Source: Pseudomonas sp. A-RE-19 (lineage in GTDB: Bacteria > Pseudomonadota > Gammaproteobacteria > Pseudomonadales > Pseudomonadaceae). Taken from it: a stretch of 64,000 bases of DNA. Position numbers and translations under genes: made by a program. The notes beneath the pieces were generated by a model, which was not told where the DNA came from, made no database searches, and was given only the letters and a program-made list of their open reading frames with translations. The stretch covers positions 1-64,000 of the forward strand of contig NZ_JAHBDQ010000044.1 in assembly GCF_019956555.1 (NCBI RefSeq), written 5' to 3'. Shown here in pieces: positions 8,504 to 16,983 of the stretch (positions are counted from its first letter, which is position 1; every line of letters begins with the position of its first letter).

Positions 8504-9397
8504 TCAGTCCTGTAGGTATTCGGTGAGCCAACTGGCCCCCAAATAACCTGCGGTGCCGAAAATAATCCCTCCGATAGCTCCACTAACGATTGCTCCGGGA
8601 CCCGTTTCAATGCCAACCGCAGCACCCGCGACGACACCTATCCTTGCTCCAGCAATAGCAGCGCCCCAACCACCAGCCTGCTTGACCACCTCAATAGAAA
8701 TAGGTTTGATGCTCTTTTGCTTGATTGACTCGTCTGCAGCCAATTTTAAATCATATGCGGTGAAGCCAATGGCAAATACTCTGACCACTCTCGCACCTTT
8801 GATGAGTACGTTTGTGGCTTTGTACGAGCCAGGTGTAAAAATTGCTTTAGGAGGTATTTTGTCTGCTTGAACCAATACCTCTTTATCGATGTTTTTTACC
8901 CATTCCGCAATTTGATCGATCTTGGCCACGTTTTTAGGCGCGACTTTTTTATATTCTTCCAAGGACTTTAAGATTTCTTCGGTGCTAACCAGTTTTGCCC
9001 CTGCAGCCTTGGCTTTCGCAACATCGATGTAAACGGCCTTTCCTTCAAAACGTGGCGAGCCATCAGGGAAGATAGAACTGGTTGATACGTAGCTGGATGG
9101 ATATTTCCTGCTGCTAAAAACATGTTCGGCTACGGTGGCGTTTGATTTCGGGTCAACAGGGATCATGCCGAATTTTTCTGGCCAGATTTCATGTTTGATT
9201 TGAAAATCTGGGAGATTCTTTGCAATCAGGTGGGGGTTGTCCGGAGATGCATAAATTTTTCTGACCAGAAAACCATCTTTACCAATTTCCTCGACCACAA
9301 CAAACATATGGATGTTGGCAGGCATTGGATAGCCAGACACATTGCTTACCGAGCCGGCTTGCTGATTCGTCGGAACCTTACAAGAGAACTCGGTCAT
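8504..9397 (-). CDS. Putative type VI effector toxin with ADP-ribosyltransferase-like N-terminus
   Basis: The 297-residue product overlaps the PAAR gene by ATGA. Residues 27-150 recall cholera/pertussis-type ADP-ribosyltransferases: FLVRKIYASP (Arg46), YVSTSS at 103-108, then AVYIDVAKAK and an EE pair at 140-141. This is a pattern match by eye, not a search result. Residues 242-288 form a glycine-zipper-rich hydrophobic tail (repeated GxxxG) like those that help effectors cross membranes. A linker rich in Lys/Val lies between. The activity is unproven; another toxic fold is possible. The downstream gene would be its immunity partner. Confidence 0.55.
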   Translation of the reverse strand: MTEFSCKVPTNQQAGSVSNVSGYPMPANIHMFVVVEEIGKDGFLVRKIYASPDNPHLIAKNLPDFQIKHEIWPEKFGMIPVDPKSNATVAEHVFSSRKYPSSYVSTSSIFPDGSPRFEGKAVYIDVAKAKAAGAKLVSTEEILKSLEEYKKVAPKNVAKIDQIAEWVKNIDKEVLVQADKIPPKAIFTPGSYKATNVLIKGARVVRVFAIGFTAYDLKLAADESIKQKSIKPISIEVVKQAGGWGAAIAGARIGVVAGAAVGIETGPGAIVSGAIGGIIFGTAGYLGASWLTEYLQD

Positions 9398-9924
9398 GCC
9401 TCACTCCATTTTTCAAGTGCTGCAACGCCTGTTGTGATTTCCAGTGTCTCCTGTTTTTTGGTAGTGATTCGTAGCGTATGTCCTGACTCGTCAGAAAAAC
9501 CGGTGTAAACCTGACCGGCTTCATCTTTGATGTGATAGGGAACATGGGCGAGTGGTTGGCCGTCGCTTCCGAGAATACGGAACTGCTCATTGAATGGCTG
9601 CAGCCATAGCGGCATCGGTGAAGGCGGAGTGAATTCTGCGGGGGTGTGGGTGTTGCCGATGATCACCGTACCGGAGCCGCTCACCACGTTATTGCCATGG
9701 GCCCCGATGCTGCCCACCGTTGCGGCGGGTTTGCCGTTGATAAGAACGGTAGAGGCGACCTCTCCGACAATGGGACTGCCACACGCACTTTTGTCGTCTT
9801 GGCGAGCGGCAGCCAAGCCGTCGAAGAAAACATCGGGGGAGCCAGCGGCGATGGGGTTAACCCCGTGGCCGGGAAGCGGACAGCTAGTTGGGTCCGTGAT
9901 TCGGGCAGCAGGTTTGCCAGCCAT
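9394..9924 (-). CDS. PAAR domain protein (type VI spike tip/adaptor)
   Basis: Residues 1-95 are a PAAR repeat domain: GKPAARITDPTSCPLPGHG, AARQDDKSACGSPI and the glycine-rich SIGAHGNNVVSGSGTV. Residues 105-170 form a small transthyretin-like extension (FRILGSDGQPLAHVPY) seen in VgrG/PAAR carriers. PAAR proteins sharpen the VgrG spike and carry effectors. The ATG at 9924 has AAGGA eight bases upstream and is preferred over starts up to 9987. The gene is cotranscribed with the toxin at 8504-9397 through a 4-base overlap. No VgrG, Hcp or sheath genes are in the window. Confidence 0.9.
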   Translation of the reverse strand: MAGKPAARITDPTSCPLPGHGVNPIAAGSPDVFFDGLAAARQDDKSACGSPIVGEVASTVLINGKPAATVGSIGAHGNNVVSGSGTVIIGNTHTPAEFTPPSPMPLWLQPFNEQFRILGSDGQPLAHVPYHIKDEAGQVYTGFSDESGHTLRITTKKQETLEITTGVAALEKWSEA

Positions 9925-10018
9925 TTTGAACATCCTTGTAAAACGAATAGCCGACGATTGTTGCACAAAGAATCTGCTGACAGCCATGGCGAATAACCGC
10001 TCTTGCTCTAGAACCCCA

Positions 10019-10078
10019 GTGCACTAGGCGGCAAGCGCGTCATCCGGTTTGGCCCGTTCGCGACCTTCAGCACCAAGT
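10019..10078 (+). pseudogene. Internal fragment of a second mqo gene
   Basis: About 55 bases (containing ggcaagcgcgtcatcc and cgcgaccttcagcaccaag) match the mqo coding region near 7044-7100 with a few substitutions, then break off at tga. The orientation is the same as mqo. It is a relic with no function. Confidence 0.8.
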
Positions 10079-10107
10079 GATACGACCCTTCGCGTTGCAA
10101 CTATCAA

Positions 10108-10144
10108 AGCCCTTTACCGAGGGCAAGCCTCTCGGTAAAGGGCT
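10108..10144 (-). terminator. Terminator of the DUF6124 gene
   Basis: A perfect 14-bp stem (agccctttaccgag / ctcggtaaagggct) seven bases past the stop of the leftward gene. The T-run on that strand is weak (tttgatagtt). Confidence 0.7.
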
Positions 10145-10150
10145 GAGTGA

Positions 10151-10519
10151 TTACTTAGGTGGAACGAAGTTATCCAGCATTCGATTCACCGCCAGTTCCC
10201 CCAGCATAATGACCTGCTGAAGCGCCAGCAGGGTATTGCGCTGGGGGCCCTCCACCAATGCAGCAATGTCGCTGGCCATGACACTGGCCGAGGCCAGGTT
10301 CTCACACGTTTGAACCAGCAAGGCTTCTTGGTCGACATCCGGGGCAACCATGTACATGGTGCTGGGTTTGCGTGGGGTGTTGTTCATGATCGCTGCCGGA
10401 TTGAGATAGAAATCGAGGGCGCGCTCGGCGGCTTCGTGGAATTTTTTTGAATCGTCAGATTCGTACGGGGATGCCGGATCGGTGTCCGGTTCCGGTGGAT
10501 TGGGTGTCACTTTGAACAT
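10151..10519 (-). CDS. DUF6124 family protein
   Basis: The 122-residue acidic protein begins MFKVTPNPPEPDTDP, the usual start of the Pseudomonas DUF6124 family, then SPYESDDSKKFHEAAERALD and a helical C-terminus (LLALQQVIMLGELAVNRML). Its role is unknown. The ATG at 10519 follows gggag; an earlier frame start at 10534 would remove that site. A conserved-looking, strongly structured leader precedes it (see 10550-10737), and a terminator follows. It is probably a single-gene transcript. Confidence 0.82.
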   Translation of the reverse strand: MFKVTPNPPEPDTDPASPYESDDSKKFHEAAERALDFYLNPAAIMNNTPRKPSTMYMVAPDVDQEALLVQTCENLASASVMASDIAALVEGPQRNTLLALQQVIMLGELAVNRMLDNFVPPK

Positions 10520-10549
10520 AGATGAAACTCCCACTTAGAATAAATAAGA

Positions 10550-10737
10550 GCCATCACCCTCGCTACCAAACGAAGGGTGGTGGCCATACGCGGGTTGGTA
10601 GACCGGTCTAAGTAGGAAACCCGGCGCTCACAATGGAGCCCCACGCATGACCACCATATAAAGCTGAGCCCCAAAAAAGGGACTGCATAAGGTGTCGTCA
10701 TGCGACTACTTAAAGGCGGGCTACCAAACCCGATCAC
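10550..10737 (-). promoter_or_regulatory. Structured leader upstream of DUF6124 gene
   Basis: On the leftward transcript there is a stem of 11 pairs (gccaccaccct with agggtgatggc, positions 10550-10584). A second stem, gggtt...aaccc at 10591-10621, encloses the 12-bp palindrome tagaccggtcta. A 76-codon frame runs through it (10507-10737), but its composition fits RNA structure better than a protein. I recall similar leaders before other Pseudomonas DUF6124/DUF3077-type genes, so a cis-regulatory RNA is suggested. The remaining bases to 11235 contain no recognised gene, only a partial copy of the interspersed repeat at 11168-11203. Confidence 0.5.
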
Positions 10738-11235
10738 TGTTTTTCAGTGACAGGGAAACGATATAGCCCGCCCCACAGCCGCACAAGCCAGCGGATTCTG
10801 GCGCACGCGTAGGCAACGACGCAAGGCGTTGTAGCCGTTAGGACGTAACAGTGGGTGTCTTTAAACACGCATCGTTAAACGTGTGAACACTTTCAAAAAA
10901 ACGAGGAAACGTCTGACATTTTTAGGGTTGTGTTGCGGCGCAGCCGCATTCTGCCGCCCGCTTGAAATCCTGCCGGGTGTGCAAGCGGTGACGTGGTGTT
11001 TTTGAATTGAGGTTTTGGTAGGCGATGTCGGATCGGTCACCGGCGAATGGGTATGACTCTGAACGCTACGTCGGTCCTTTGGAATGGAACCGTGCAGGGT
11101 TGAAACAGGTGTAAACCTCTTTCAGGACTATACAAAATAAGAAAATAAATCCGTCCCCTTTTTTCCTGTCTGCTTTCGGCCAATTTGCAGTCAGTCGGTG
11201 GTCAGAGGCTACTCAACCCATGATACGGCCATTTA

Positions 11236-12219
11236 CTAGAACGGTATGTCGTCGAATGGAGTTACTACCGTCCGAAGAGGCAGCGCATTCTTTGGTAACG
11301 GCAGATTCGTAACAATGAACAGGTCGAGGATGTCATGCCTGTCCATAAACATGATTTGAGAGCGCTTCGTGGCATCCAGCTTGTTGCCTAGCCAGTTTCT
11401 TGCCTGCTTTGTTATTTCGCCGCCTGCAACGATGAATGCGTGGTCAACCAGCACTCGCCGATTCAGTTCCGAGTCGAAAATTTCATGTCCGAGCATCATG
11501 TTCACTTGATTGTGAATTTCGGCGACGTTTGCTGAACCAGGCTTGCCGGCACCTGCTGAGTCCAGCTTGCCCTTTTTAGCTTGGATACCGAAGTAGAGAA
11601 CATGGAGGGTTGGCAAGGTGTATTTCATCCACACGTCCTTGCCGTACTCCAACGCCTTGTCTCTATGACCTGTTGCCGTGATGCGATGAAAGCCAAGCTG
11701 ACGGAAAAGCGGCAGCAGCACCTCCTCGATCAGTTCATCTTCGGAGCACTTGTCAAGATAGGTGGTGAGTTGCTCTCGACGCTCAACCTCCGCAGGAGTC
11801 AGCGGACGATGCGGGTTCGCCATCTGCGCAATGGTGTTCGTGGCATTGTGGCGCAACTGGCCGATACCGCGCTCGTCGTAGAATGCTTCCCAACCTTCGC
11901 GCACCAGCACGGCATTAAGCACAGCAAGTGCTTTGCTCCTGTCCGGATCACCTTCTTGCTCTTCGCTCTTGTCGAGGGTTGCACGGATGATCCGAATGAA
12001 AGCATCGGGCGGAACCGAAGGGCTGGGATGCGGTAGAGCCAACACCTCCTCAAGCCTGTTCGCAACCCATGACCAACGGGTCGACCCGTCGTGGGCGTAA
12101 TCTAGGTCACAGTCTTGAAAGAACTCAGTGATGTAACTGCTTGAACGATACCGAAAGTGCTCAGCGTCGCCACATACGATATGGGCCAGTTCTCTGAGAT
12201 TCCTGCTCTTCCATTTCAT
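11236..12219 (-). CDS. Restriction-endonuclease-like (PD-(D/E)XK) protein, possible defence gene
   Basis: The 327-residue protein has a helical N-terminal half and a C-terminal nuclease-like domain. EVLLPLFRQLGFHRITATGH leads into EYGKDVWMKY (Asp195), then VLYFGIQAKKGKLD (Gln213, Lys215), which matches the D...(E/Q)xK core of Mrr/restriction-like nucleases. Such proteins cleave foreign or damaged DNA. No methyltransferase is adjacent. It lies in an accessory segment with a second nuclease-NTPase gene at 13.5-16 kb, so an anti-phage role is inferred. The exact family is not recognised. Confidence 0.6.
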   Translation of the reverse strand: MKWKSRNLRELAHIVCGDAEHFRYRSSSYITEFFQDCDLDYAHDGSTRWSWVANRLEEVLALPHPSPSVPPDAFIRIIRATLDKSEEQEGDPDRSKALAVLNAVLVREGWEAFYDERGIGQLRHNATNTIAQMANPHRPLTPAEVERREQLTTYLDKCSEDELIEEVLLPLFRQLGFHRITATGHRDKALEYGKDVWMKYTLPTLHVLYFGIQAKKGKLDSAGAGKPGSANVAEIHNQVNMMLGHEIFDSELNRRVLVDHAFIVAGGEITKQARNWLGNKLDATKRSQIMFMDRHDILDLFIVTNLPLPKNALPLRTVVTPFDDIPF

Positions 12220-12350
12220 CTTCGTTCCTAGGCTTAGCTACTAATTTTCTATTGGGTTATCCACGGGCAGGAAGCGACCCACAGCGGACGGTGGTGCGTC
12301 TAGCAAACCTAGGGGGATACACCGCGCAGTTGTCTCAGATGAATTCTTGA

Positions 12351-13199
12351 TCAACCTGTAATCCATCCTAGGCACCATTGTGATTCGCCTTGCTGCATCT
12401 CGGCGTCCATCATGAATAGCCAGTCTTTGCTAATTGGCATTCCTGCTCGGTTGCTAGAATTGACCCTGACCTTGTATGAGGCTGATGGAACCCCTTTTAC
12501 GACCCGTGGCTTCAAATCCCATGCCGGTAGAATTTCGTAACTTCTCACTGCGAAAAGATCAGTAGCGAGAACCCTGCTGGCTTTGCAGAAATTCACACTC
12601 AATGCACCGCCGCGCACCGCACCATCTAAAAACTCTTCAAGCGCAACCTTTGCTTCCTTTTGGGGAAGGGAGATACCATTCATGGCAGGTGCAGGTGGTG
12701 CTACTGGTGCGGGAGCAGCCTGTATTACTACTGCGGCTTTCGCTGCAACTGGTGCGGTTGGCACAGTCGCAATATCATTCGGCGTAGTCAATTTTGCGTT
12801 GGAAACCTGTGTAGGTTTTAGGCCATTGCAATTGTTGAACAGCGCATCGCATTTGTAAGTACTGGCTGCTGCTAGTGTGTAATAGGTTTTTGCTGCATCT
12901 GGATAGCCAAGCTTTTCTGCTGACTGAGCGAGATAGTAATAGGTAAGGTCAGAGCCATAGCCAATTTCCATCACTTTGTCAGCTAACATTTTCCAGCTTT
13001 TCAGCTCATAGAAAGCAGCGGCTTCTTTTAGATTCGCACCCCAGCGGCCTGAACACATGGTTTCGCATTCCAGGCGAATCTTGCCAGTTTCAAAATGCTC
13101 TTGCGTGTTAGCGCTTGAGGTTCCGCCTGTGTTCGTAGGGCCAGCCGCAGAGCATCCCGCAAGGATGAGAGCGGTCAAAATCAGTTCATCCTTACGCAT
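12351..13199 (-). CDS. Lipoprotein with TPR/Sel1-like repeats
   Basis: The start MRKDELILTALILAGCSAAG is a lipoprotein signal with the lipobox LAGC, so the mature protein begins at Cys16 and is probably membrane-anchored. Residues 55-115 look like helical TPR/Sel1 repeats (LAQSAEKLGYPDAAKTYYTL). An Ala/Pro/Val-rich linker (about 150-175) leads to a C-terminal domain ending MDAEMQQGESQWCLGWI. Four Cys in CETMC and CDALFNNC could form disulfides. The function is unknown. Short similar sequences (ttagctactaattt) lie on both sides, at 12236 and 13366. Confidence 0.75.
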   Translation of the reverse strand: MRKDELILTALILAGCSAAGPTNTGGTSSANTQEHFETGKIRLECETMCSGRWGANLKEAAAFYELKSWKMLADKVMEIGYGSDLTYYYLAQSAEKLGYPDAAKTYYTLAAASTYKCDALFNNCNGLKPTQVSNAKLTTPNDIATVPTAPVAAKAAVVIQAAPAPVAPPAPAMNGISLPQKEAKVALEEFLDGAVRGGALSVNFCKASRVLATDLFAVRSYEILPAWDLKPRVVKGVPSASYKVRVNSSNRAGMPISKDWLFMMDAEMQQGESQWCLGWITG

Positions 13200-13535
13200 T
13201 TTTCCTCCTATTTCCTATCGCGGCGGTATGTCGGATAACGCTCCTTTTCATCCTATAAATCCTTGTTATTCCACACGGTGTTCACTTGGAACGCGACCGT
13301 TCGAGGAGAAATACGACATGGACGACAAGCCTAGGCTGCTCTCCATTCGGCAGCAGACCAAGTTTAGCTACTAATTTGCCATTAGTTTGTCCGCCGACTG
13401 CTTTTGGCGGACGCTCGCCCAGTTGCATTCGGCTAATGGCAGTCACTCTTGACTGCTTGAAAACCTGAATCTGTGTGGGACAGACTCGCTCTCGGTAGGC
13501 CACTACCGTTGAAGTGAAGCGTAATCAAACACAAA
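13200..13535. other. Intergenic stretch without a recognised gene
   Basis: This stretch contains degenerate pieces of the interspersed repeat (gactgcttttggcgg near 13400) and a copy of ttagctactaattt that recurs at about 12236. No convincing gene, RNA or terminator was found. Confidence 0.5.
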
Positions 13536-15974
13536 TTACTTTTGTATATTTTTACGCAACGTAGATCTAACAATTTCTTGACCTCCAAGTTTTTCCGCAG
13601 AAGGACAAAAAATTTCATCTTGATCCAGTAAATAAGACAAGAAATGATTTATAAGATCGAGCCAAGCATTCTGATAGAACTTGCCGTTGATAATAGTTCT
13701 CATGGTGTTATAGGTCTCTCCGATTCTCATAGGAGTGGATAATCCAACATATTCAAAATAGGTAGCATCATCTGTGCCCAATTCGATATGCATCAGACCG
13801 GAAGGAGTGATTCGTATCCTCGTTGATTCATTCAATTCGTCGCTAGTCGGATCATAGGCCTCTATCAAGCGATACTTAAACAATTGTTCCAATTGTGCCA
13901 TTGTGGTTTTTTTTGATATTCCGATAGGCTCTAAGAAAGAGCTCAAGGAAAACGCATCAATATATTTTGCCTCCGAGTCGTCAGTATGTGAAGATTTTTG
14001 TTTCAATGCTTGTAAAATTGAAAGCTTTGCTAGCGGAGTGCTGACCTGCTCAGGCTCGATAGTATAAATATTTAAAACGAACGAATTTTCTGGCTGAGAG
14101 AAGTAGGTGTAGTCAGCTAGAAAAATAGCCTTTTTTACCTTGGAGGATGGGATTCTAATGCGACTAGACTGAGAGAGATACGTCTTAACTAAGTCATCAA
14201 TCACAATGTGTGGAGAAGTTAACGTGCGTCTTGTAAGTTCAAGAGTGCGACGAATGTCGTGATTGCACAACGACCCAATTAGCCTAGAAATATAATCCGT
14301 CTCTACAAAAATAGTTTCTATACATGCAGCAAACGCGTTTATATCCTGCACACTTACTCGAATTCCTTTCGACAAAAAATACTGCTCTTGAGGATTTTCA
14401 AGCGCGACGTTAATTTTCTCCTGAAGAAACGTTAGGCGCTTCTGTAATATCTCCTTTGTTACAGGTGTCGGCAAATAAAAAGCTTTATAGTGATAGGATT
14501 GAAATGGTCCGCTTTTAGAAAGTTGCCAGATAGTCCTATCAGTAACAGGGCAAATAACAAAGCACGGTTTTATTTCTCTAAAAAGTGACTGGGCGTATTG
14601 AAAGACCGACTCTTGAAACTCTTTTGAGTAATGATCTGCATTATCAAAAATCAAACAAGGCATCTTTTGCCTGCCGCCAACAGCATGCCACAACAACGCT
14701 GACAAATACTTATCATGCTCATTAAGTCTTTGATTTTGTATAAATTTACCGAACTCTATTTTAAAAGCAGTTTTGTCGGAGTCGTACAAAAACTTCATTT
14801 CCCCCAAATACCATCTTCTGTACTCTCTAAAAAAAACTCCCTGAAGATCCTCGTACGTTAATTCATTATCAAATAGAGCCTTTTCGGCCAGTTTAGAGAG
14901 CTGACTGTCGAGCCATTCAACTATTCCTGTTATGTTTCCCGAAGAAGAGCGCAAGTCGATTCGCAGTACTAAGCATCGGCTTCTTGTTTCTGGGTCCAAC
15001 GTAGATCGAAAAAACCTATCTATGTAAGTTGACTTGCCTGCACCTTTGTTTCCGATAATTAGCGCGAACTCACCTTTTTCACGTGCAACTGCATCTCTAA
15101 TGTCTGCGATCAATCCATGTGTATGACTGGCTTCAATGTAATCAATTTGGTCAATAATATTCTTGGCAATTTTTTGCAAGCTAAGATCCGTCTCCTTACT
15201 TTCCTTGCTTTCTACGAAACAATTAATCAGCATTTCAGGGTCATCATCGCCAGACATAGAACTAAAAAAGCTGGTGAATATTTTATCAATGTCTCTCGAC
15301 AGTGGAGATTTGCTCATCATTGTTGGTTGCGATGAATCCCTAATACTATATAGGCTCTCGGACCTATGAACGGAAATACCCTCGCTATCATTCAAGTATA
15401 TTTTGTAGAGTTCTTTTAAAACGCCTTCATAAGAAAATACCTCATAAAATTTTGAGAAATCATTTTTAACTGCATTCAGTGATGGGAATGCAACAATTTT
15501 ATATTCGGTTTTTCTCCGTCCATCTCCCCTTATGCACCAATGACCGATCCATTCGTGACCATTTGTGATTGCACAGAACTGTACACCCACGTCAAGGCAA
15601 TAACCTTCTGTTTGTTTCAGAGCGGAGGTGGCAGTTTTAGCAACAGGGCCGTCATATTTATAATAATTATGCTTGTCAGAGATAGTATCTAGAAGAGTTT
15701 CGCTATATCGTTTCGCTTCTACGACCATCTTATTCTTGCCCGCTACTGACAAGAGATAATCCATTCTGCCTTCGCCTGCATGCAATTCAGTTGCAATACC
15801 AACCCTTGGCCAAAACAGAACCTCTGTTAAAACTCGATCTATCAACTGAAAACGTGCATCCTGCTCGGATTCGATTAGTTCTTTGTTTTGAACAGCAAAC
15901 TCTTTGATTATCTCAAATGCTAGATAAGCTTCGTCAGTACGCATCGGATGTCGTCCATGTTTTTTTTTGAGCAT
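13536..15974 (-). CDS. Restriction-endonuclease-like domain fused to P-loop NTPase; candidate anti-phage protein
   Basis: This is a product of about 812 residues. Taking the ATG at 15974 as residue 1, a PD-(D/E)XK nuclease sits near 40-150 (GRMDYLLS, Asp72; MVVEAKRY, Glu86 and Lys88). It is followed by a P-loop NTPase with Walker A GNKGAGKST (308-316) and Walker B CLIFDNAD (about 440-447). A helical, winged-helix-like C-terminus of about 250 residues follows. The frame is open upstream to 16232, but that part overlaps an interspersed repeat, so a start at 15974 or 15944 is more likely. The gene is clearly AT-richer than its neighbours, suggesting transfer. The layout resembles nuclease-NTPase defence sensors; the family is not identified. 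Confidence 0.72.
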   Translation of the reverse strand: MLKKKHGRHPMRTDEAYLAFEIIKEFAVQNKELIESEQDARFQLIDRVLTEVLFWPRVGIATELHAGEGRMDYLLSVAGKNKMVVEAKRYSETLLDTISDKHNYYKYDGPVAKTATSALKQTEGYCLDVGVQFCAITNGHEWIGHWCIRGDGRRKTEYKIVAFPSLNAVKNDFSKFYEVFSYEGVLKELYKIYLNDSEGISVHRSESLYSIRDSSQPTMMSKSPLSRDIDKIFTSFFSSMSGDDDPEMLINCFVESKESKETDLSLQKIAKNIIDQIDYIEASHTHGLIADIRDAVAREKGEFALIIGNKGAGKSTYIDRFFRSTLDPETRSRCLVLRIDLRSSSGNITGIVEWLDSQLSKLAEKALFDNELTYEDLQGVFFREYRRWYLGEMKFLYDSDKTAFKIEFGKFIQNQRLNEHDKYLSALLWHAVGGRQKMPCLIFDNADHYSKEFQESVFQYAQSLFREIKPCFVICPVTDRTIWQLSKSGPFQSYHYKAFYLPTPVTKEILQKRLTFLQEKINVALENPQEQYFLSKGIRVSVQDINAFAACIETIFVETDYISRLIGSLCNHDIRRTLELTRRTLTSPHIVIDDLVKTYLSQSSRIRIPSSKVKKAIFLADYTYFSQPENSFVLNIYTIEPEQVSTPLAKLSILQALKQKSSHTDDSEAKYIDAFSLSSFLEPIGISKKTTMAQLEQLFKYRLIEAYDPTSDELNESTRIRITPSGLMHIELGTDDATYFEYVGLSTPMRIGETYNTMRTIINGKFYQNAWLDLINHFLSYLLDQDEIFCPSAEKLGGQEIVRSTLRKNIQK

Positions 15975-16088
15975 AGCTCGTATATCGACTAACGTTTCGA
16001 GGTTCTGGCTGCGATGGTATAAATCGAACAGGTCTTTGTCGCCGAAAGGGTGGTTGCTTCTGACCGATTTCTCCCTGTGCTGACAGAT

Positions 16089-16142
16089 AGCTTTGGGTTG
16101 ATAGCTGCCTGTCACGACGACCGTCAGAAAGCGACCCAAAGC
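16089..16142. repeat. Interspersed palindromic repeat, copy
   Basis: agctttgggttgatagctgc pairs imperfectly with agaaagcgacccaaagc across a gacgacc loop. It is one member of a family of degenerate copies scattered between about 11 and 44.5 kb. Confidence 0.6.
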
Positions 16143-16204
16143 AGCCCTTGATGTCTGTTTGTTGTCGCCATATGTTATTGGCAATTCATGGAGGATTCTG
16201 ACTG

Positions 16205-16774
16205 ATGGCACGCGTGGGTTTGATACTGACACCCGGTTTTGCGGACTGGGAATATGCTTTCATTGCTGGAACTGGGTCCCCGTTTTACGGGATCGACGTC
16301 AGATTTTTCGCTTCTGCTACGGGGCAGTTCCGCTCGCAGGGGGGACTGGCTGTAACTGTGGATAGCAACTTGCAACAATGTCTGGACTGGAAACCGGACG
16401 TTGTTGTCGTCATTGGAGGAATGGTCTGGGAACGTGCAGAAGCACCGGATATTCGAGACTTTCTTCATGCTAGTCGTTCAAGTGGAGCGACAATTGCTGG
16501 TATCTGTGGGGGAACGCTGGCACTTGCGAGGGCCGGGCTTCTCGACACGGTTCCTCATACCTCGAACAGTGCTGATTTCTTACAACAGAATGTCGTAGGT
16601 TATGAAGGGCGCACGCTTTATCGAAACAGTCCAGTAGCTGTGATTGCAGACCGCATCATAACCGCCCCAGGCCCTGCGCCTGTTAGCTTCACCTGCGCAG
16701 TGTTCGAAGCTGCCGGGCTATCTTCAGAGATCATTTCTCAATTCAGGTCAATGTTGGCAGCGGAACACGGGTGA
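16205..16774 (+). CDS. DJ-1/PfpI family protein
   Basis: The 189-residue protein covers a complete DJ-1/PfpI domain. It starts ARVGLILTPGFADWEYAFIA, carries DVVVVIGGMVWE, and has the nucleophile elbow GICGGTLALARAG, whose Cys is the expected active-site residue. Family members include glyoxalases, chaperones and amidotransferase-like enzymes; which applies here cannot be told. It is transcribed rightward away from the nuclease-NTPase gene, whose likely start lies 231 bases away. A terminator follows at 16845. Confidence 0.87.
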   Translation: MARVGLILTPGFADWEYAFIAGTGSPFYGIDVRFFASATGQFRSQGGLAVTVDSNLQQCLDWKPDVVVVIGGMVWERAEAPDIRDFLHASRSSGATIAGICGGTLALARAGLLDTVPHTSNSADFLQQNVVGYEGRTLYRNSPVAVIADRIITAPGPAPVSFTCAVFEAAGLSSEIISQFRSMLAAEHG

Positions 16775-16844
16775 ATCGGGTATTGGATCAGGTCGATCCG
16801 CAGGAGTAGGTGAGGGCGTTGTTTCAGCGTGATGTGTAGTAAGA

Positions 16845-16880
16845 AGCTCTGTCCCATTCAGGTGGGGCGGGGCTTTTTTG
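16845..16880 (+). terminator. Terminator after DJ-1/PfpI gene
   Basis: agctctgtccc pairs with ggggcggggct (11 pairs including G-U) around an attcaggt loop, followed by tttttt. Confidence 0.75.
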
Positions 16881-16898
16881 TTTTCAGATCGAAAGATC

Positions 16899-16927
16899 AA
16901 AAGATCGCAGCCTTCGGCAGCTCCTAC
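16899..16927. repeat. Single REP copy
   Basis: aaaagatcgcagccttcggc plus agctcctac: one unpaired REP unit just after the terminator. Confidence 0.8.
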
Positions 16928-16983
16928 GGTAGGGAATTCCTGCATTGGTTTTAGCAAGCAATCCGCAGTTCACCGAGCCGCAG

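Noticed and set aside
10507..10737. 76-residue protein gene on the minus strand
   Set aside because: The frame coincides with strong RNA stems and overlaps the DUF6124 start in another frame; treated as a leader.
10738..11167. Possible tRNA or small RNA in a long gap
   Set aside because: No cloverleaf or promoter-terminator pair could be found by eye.
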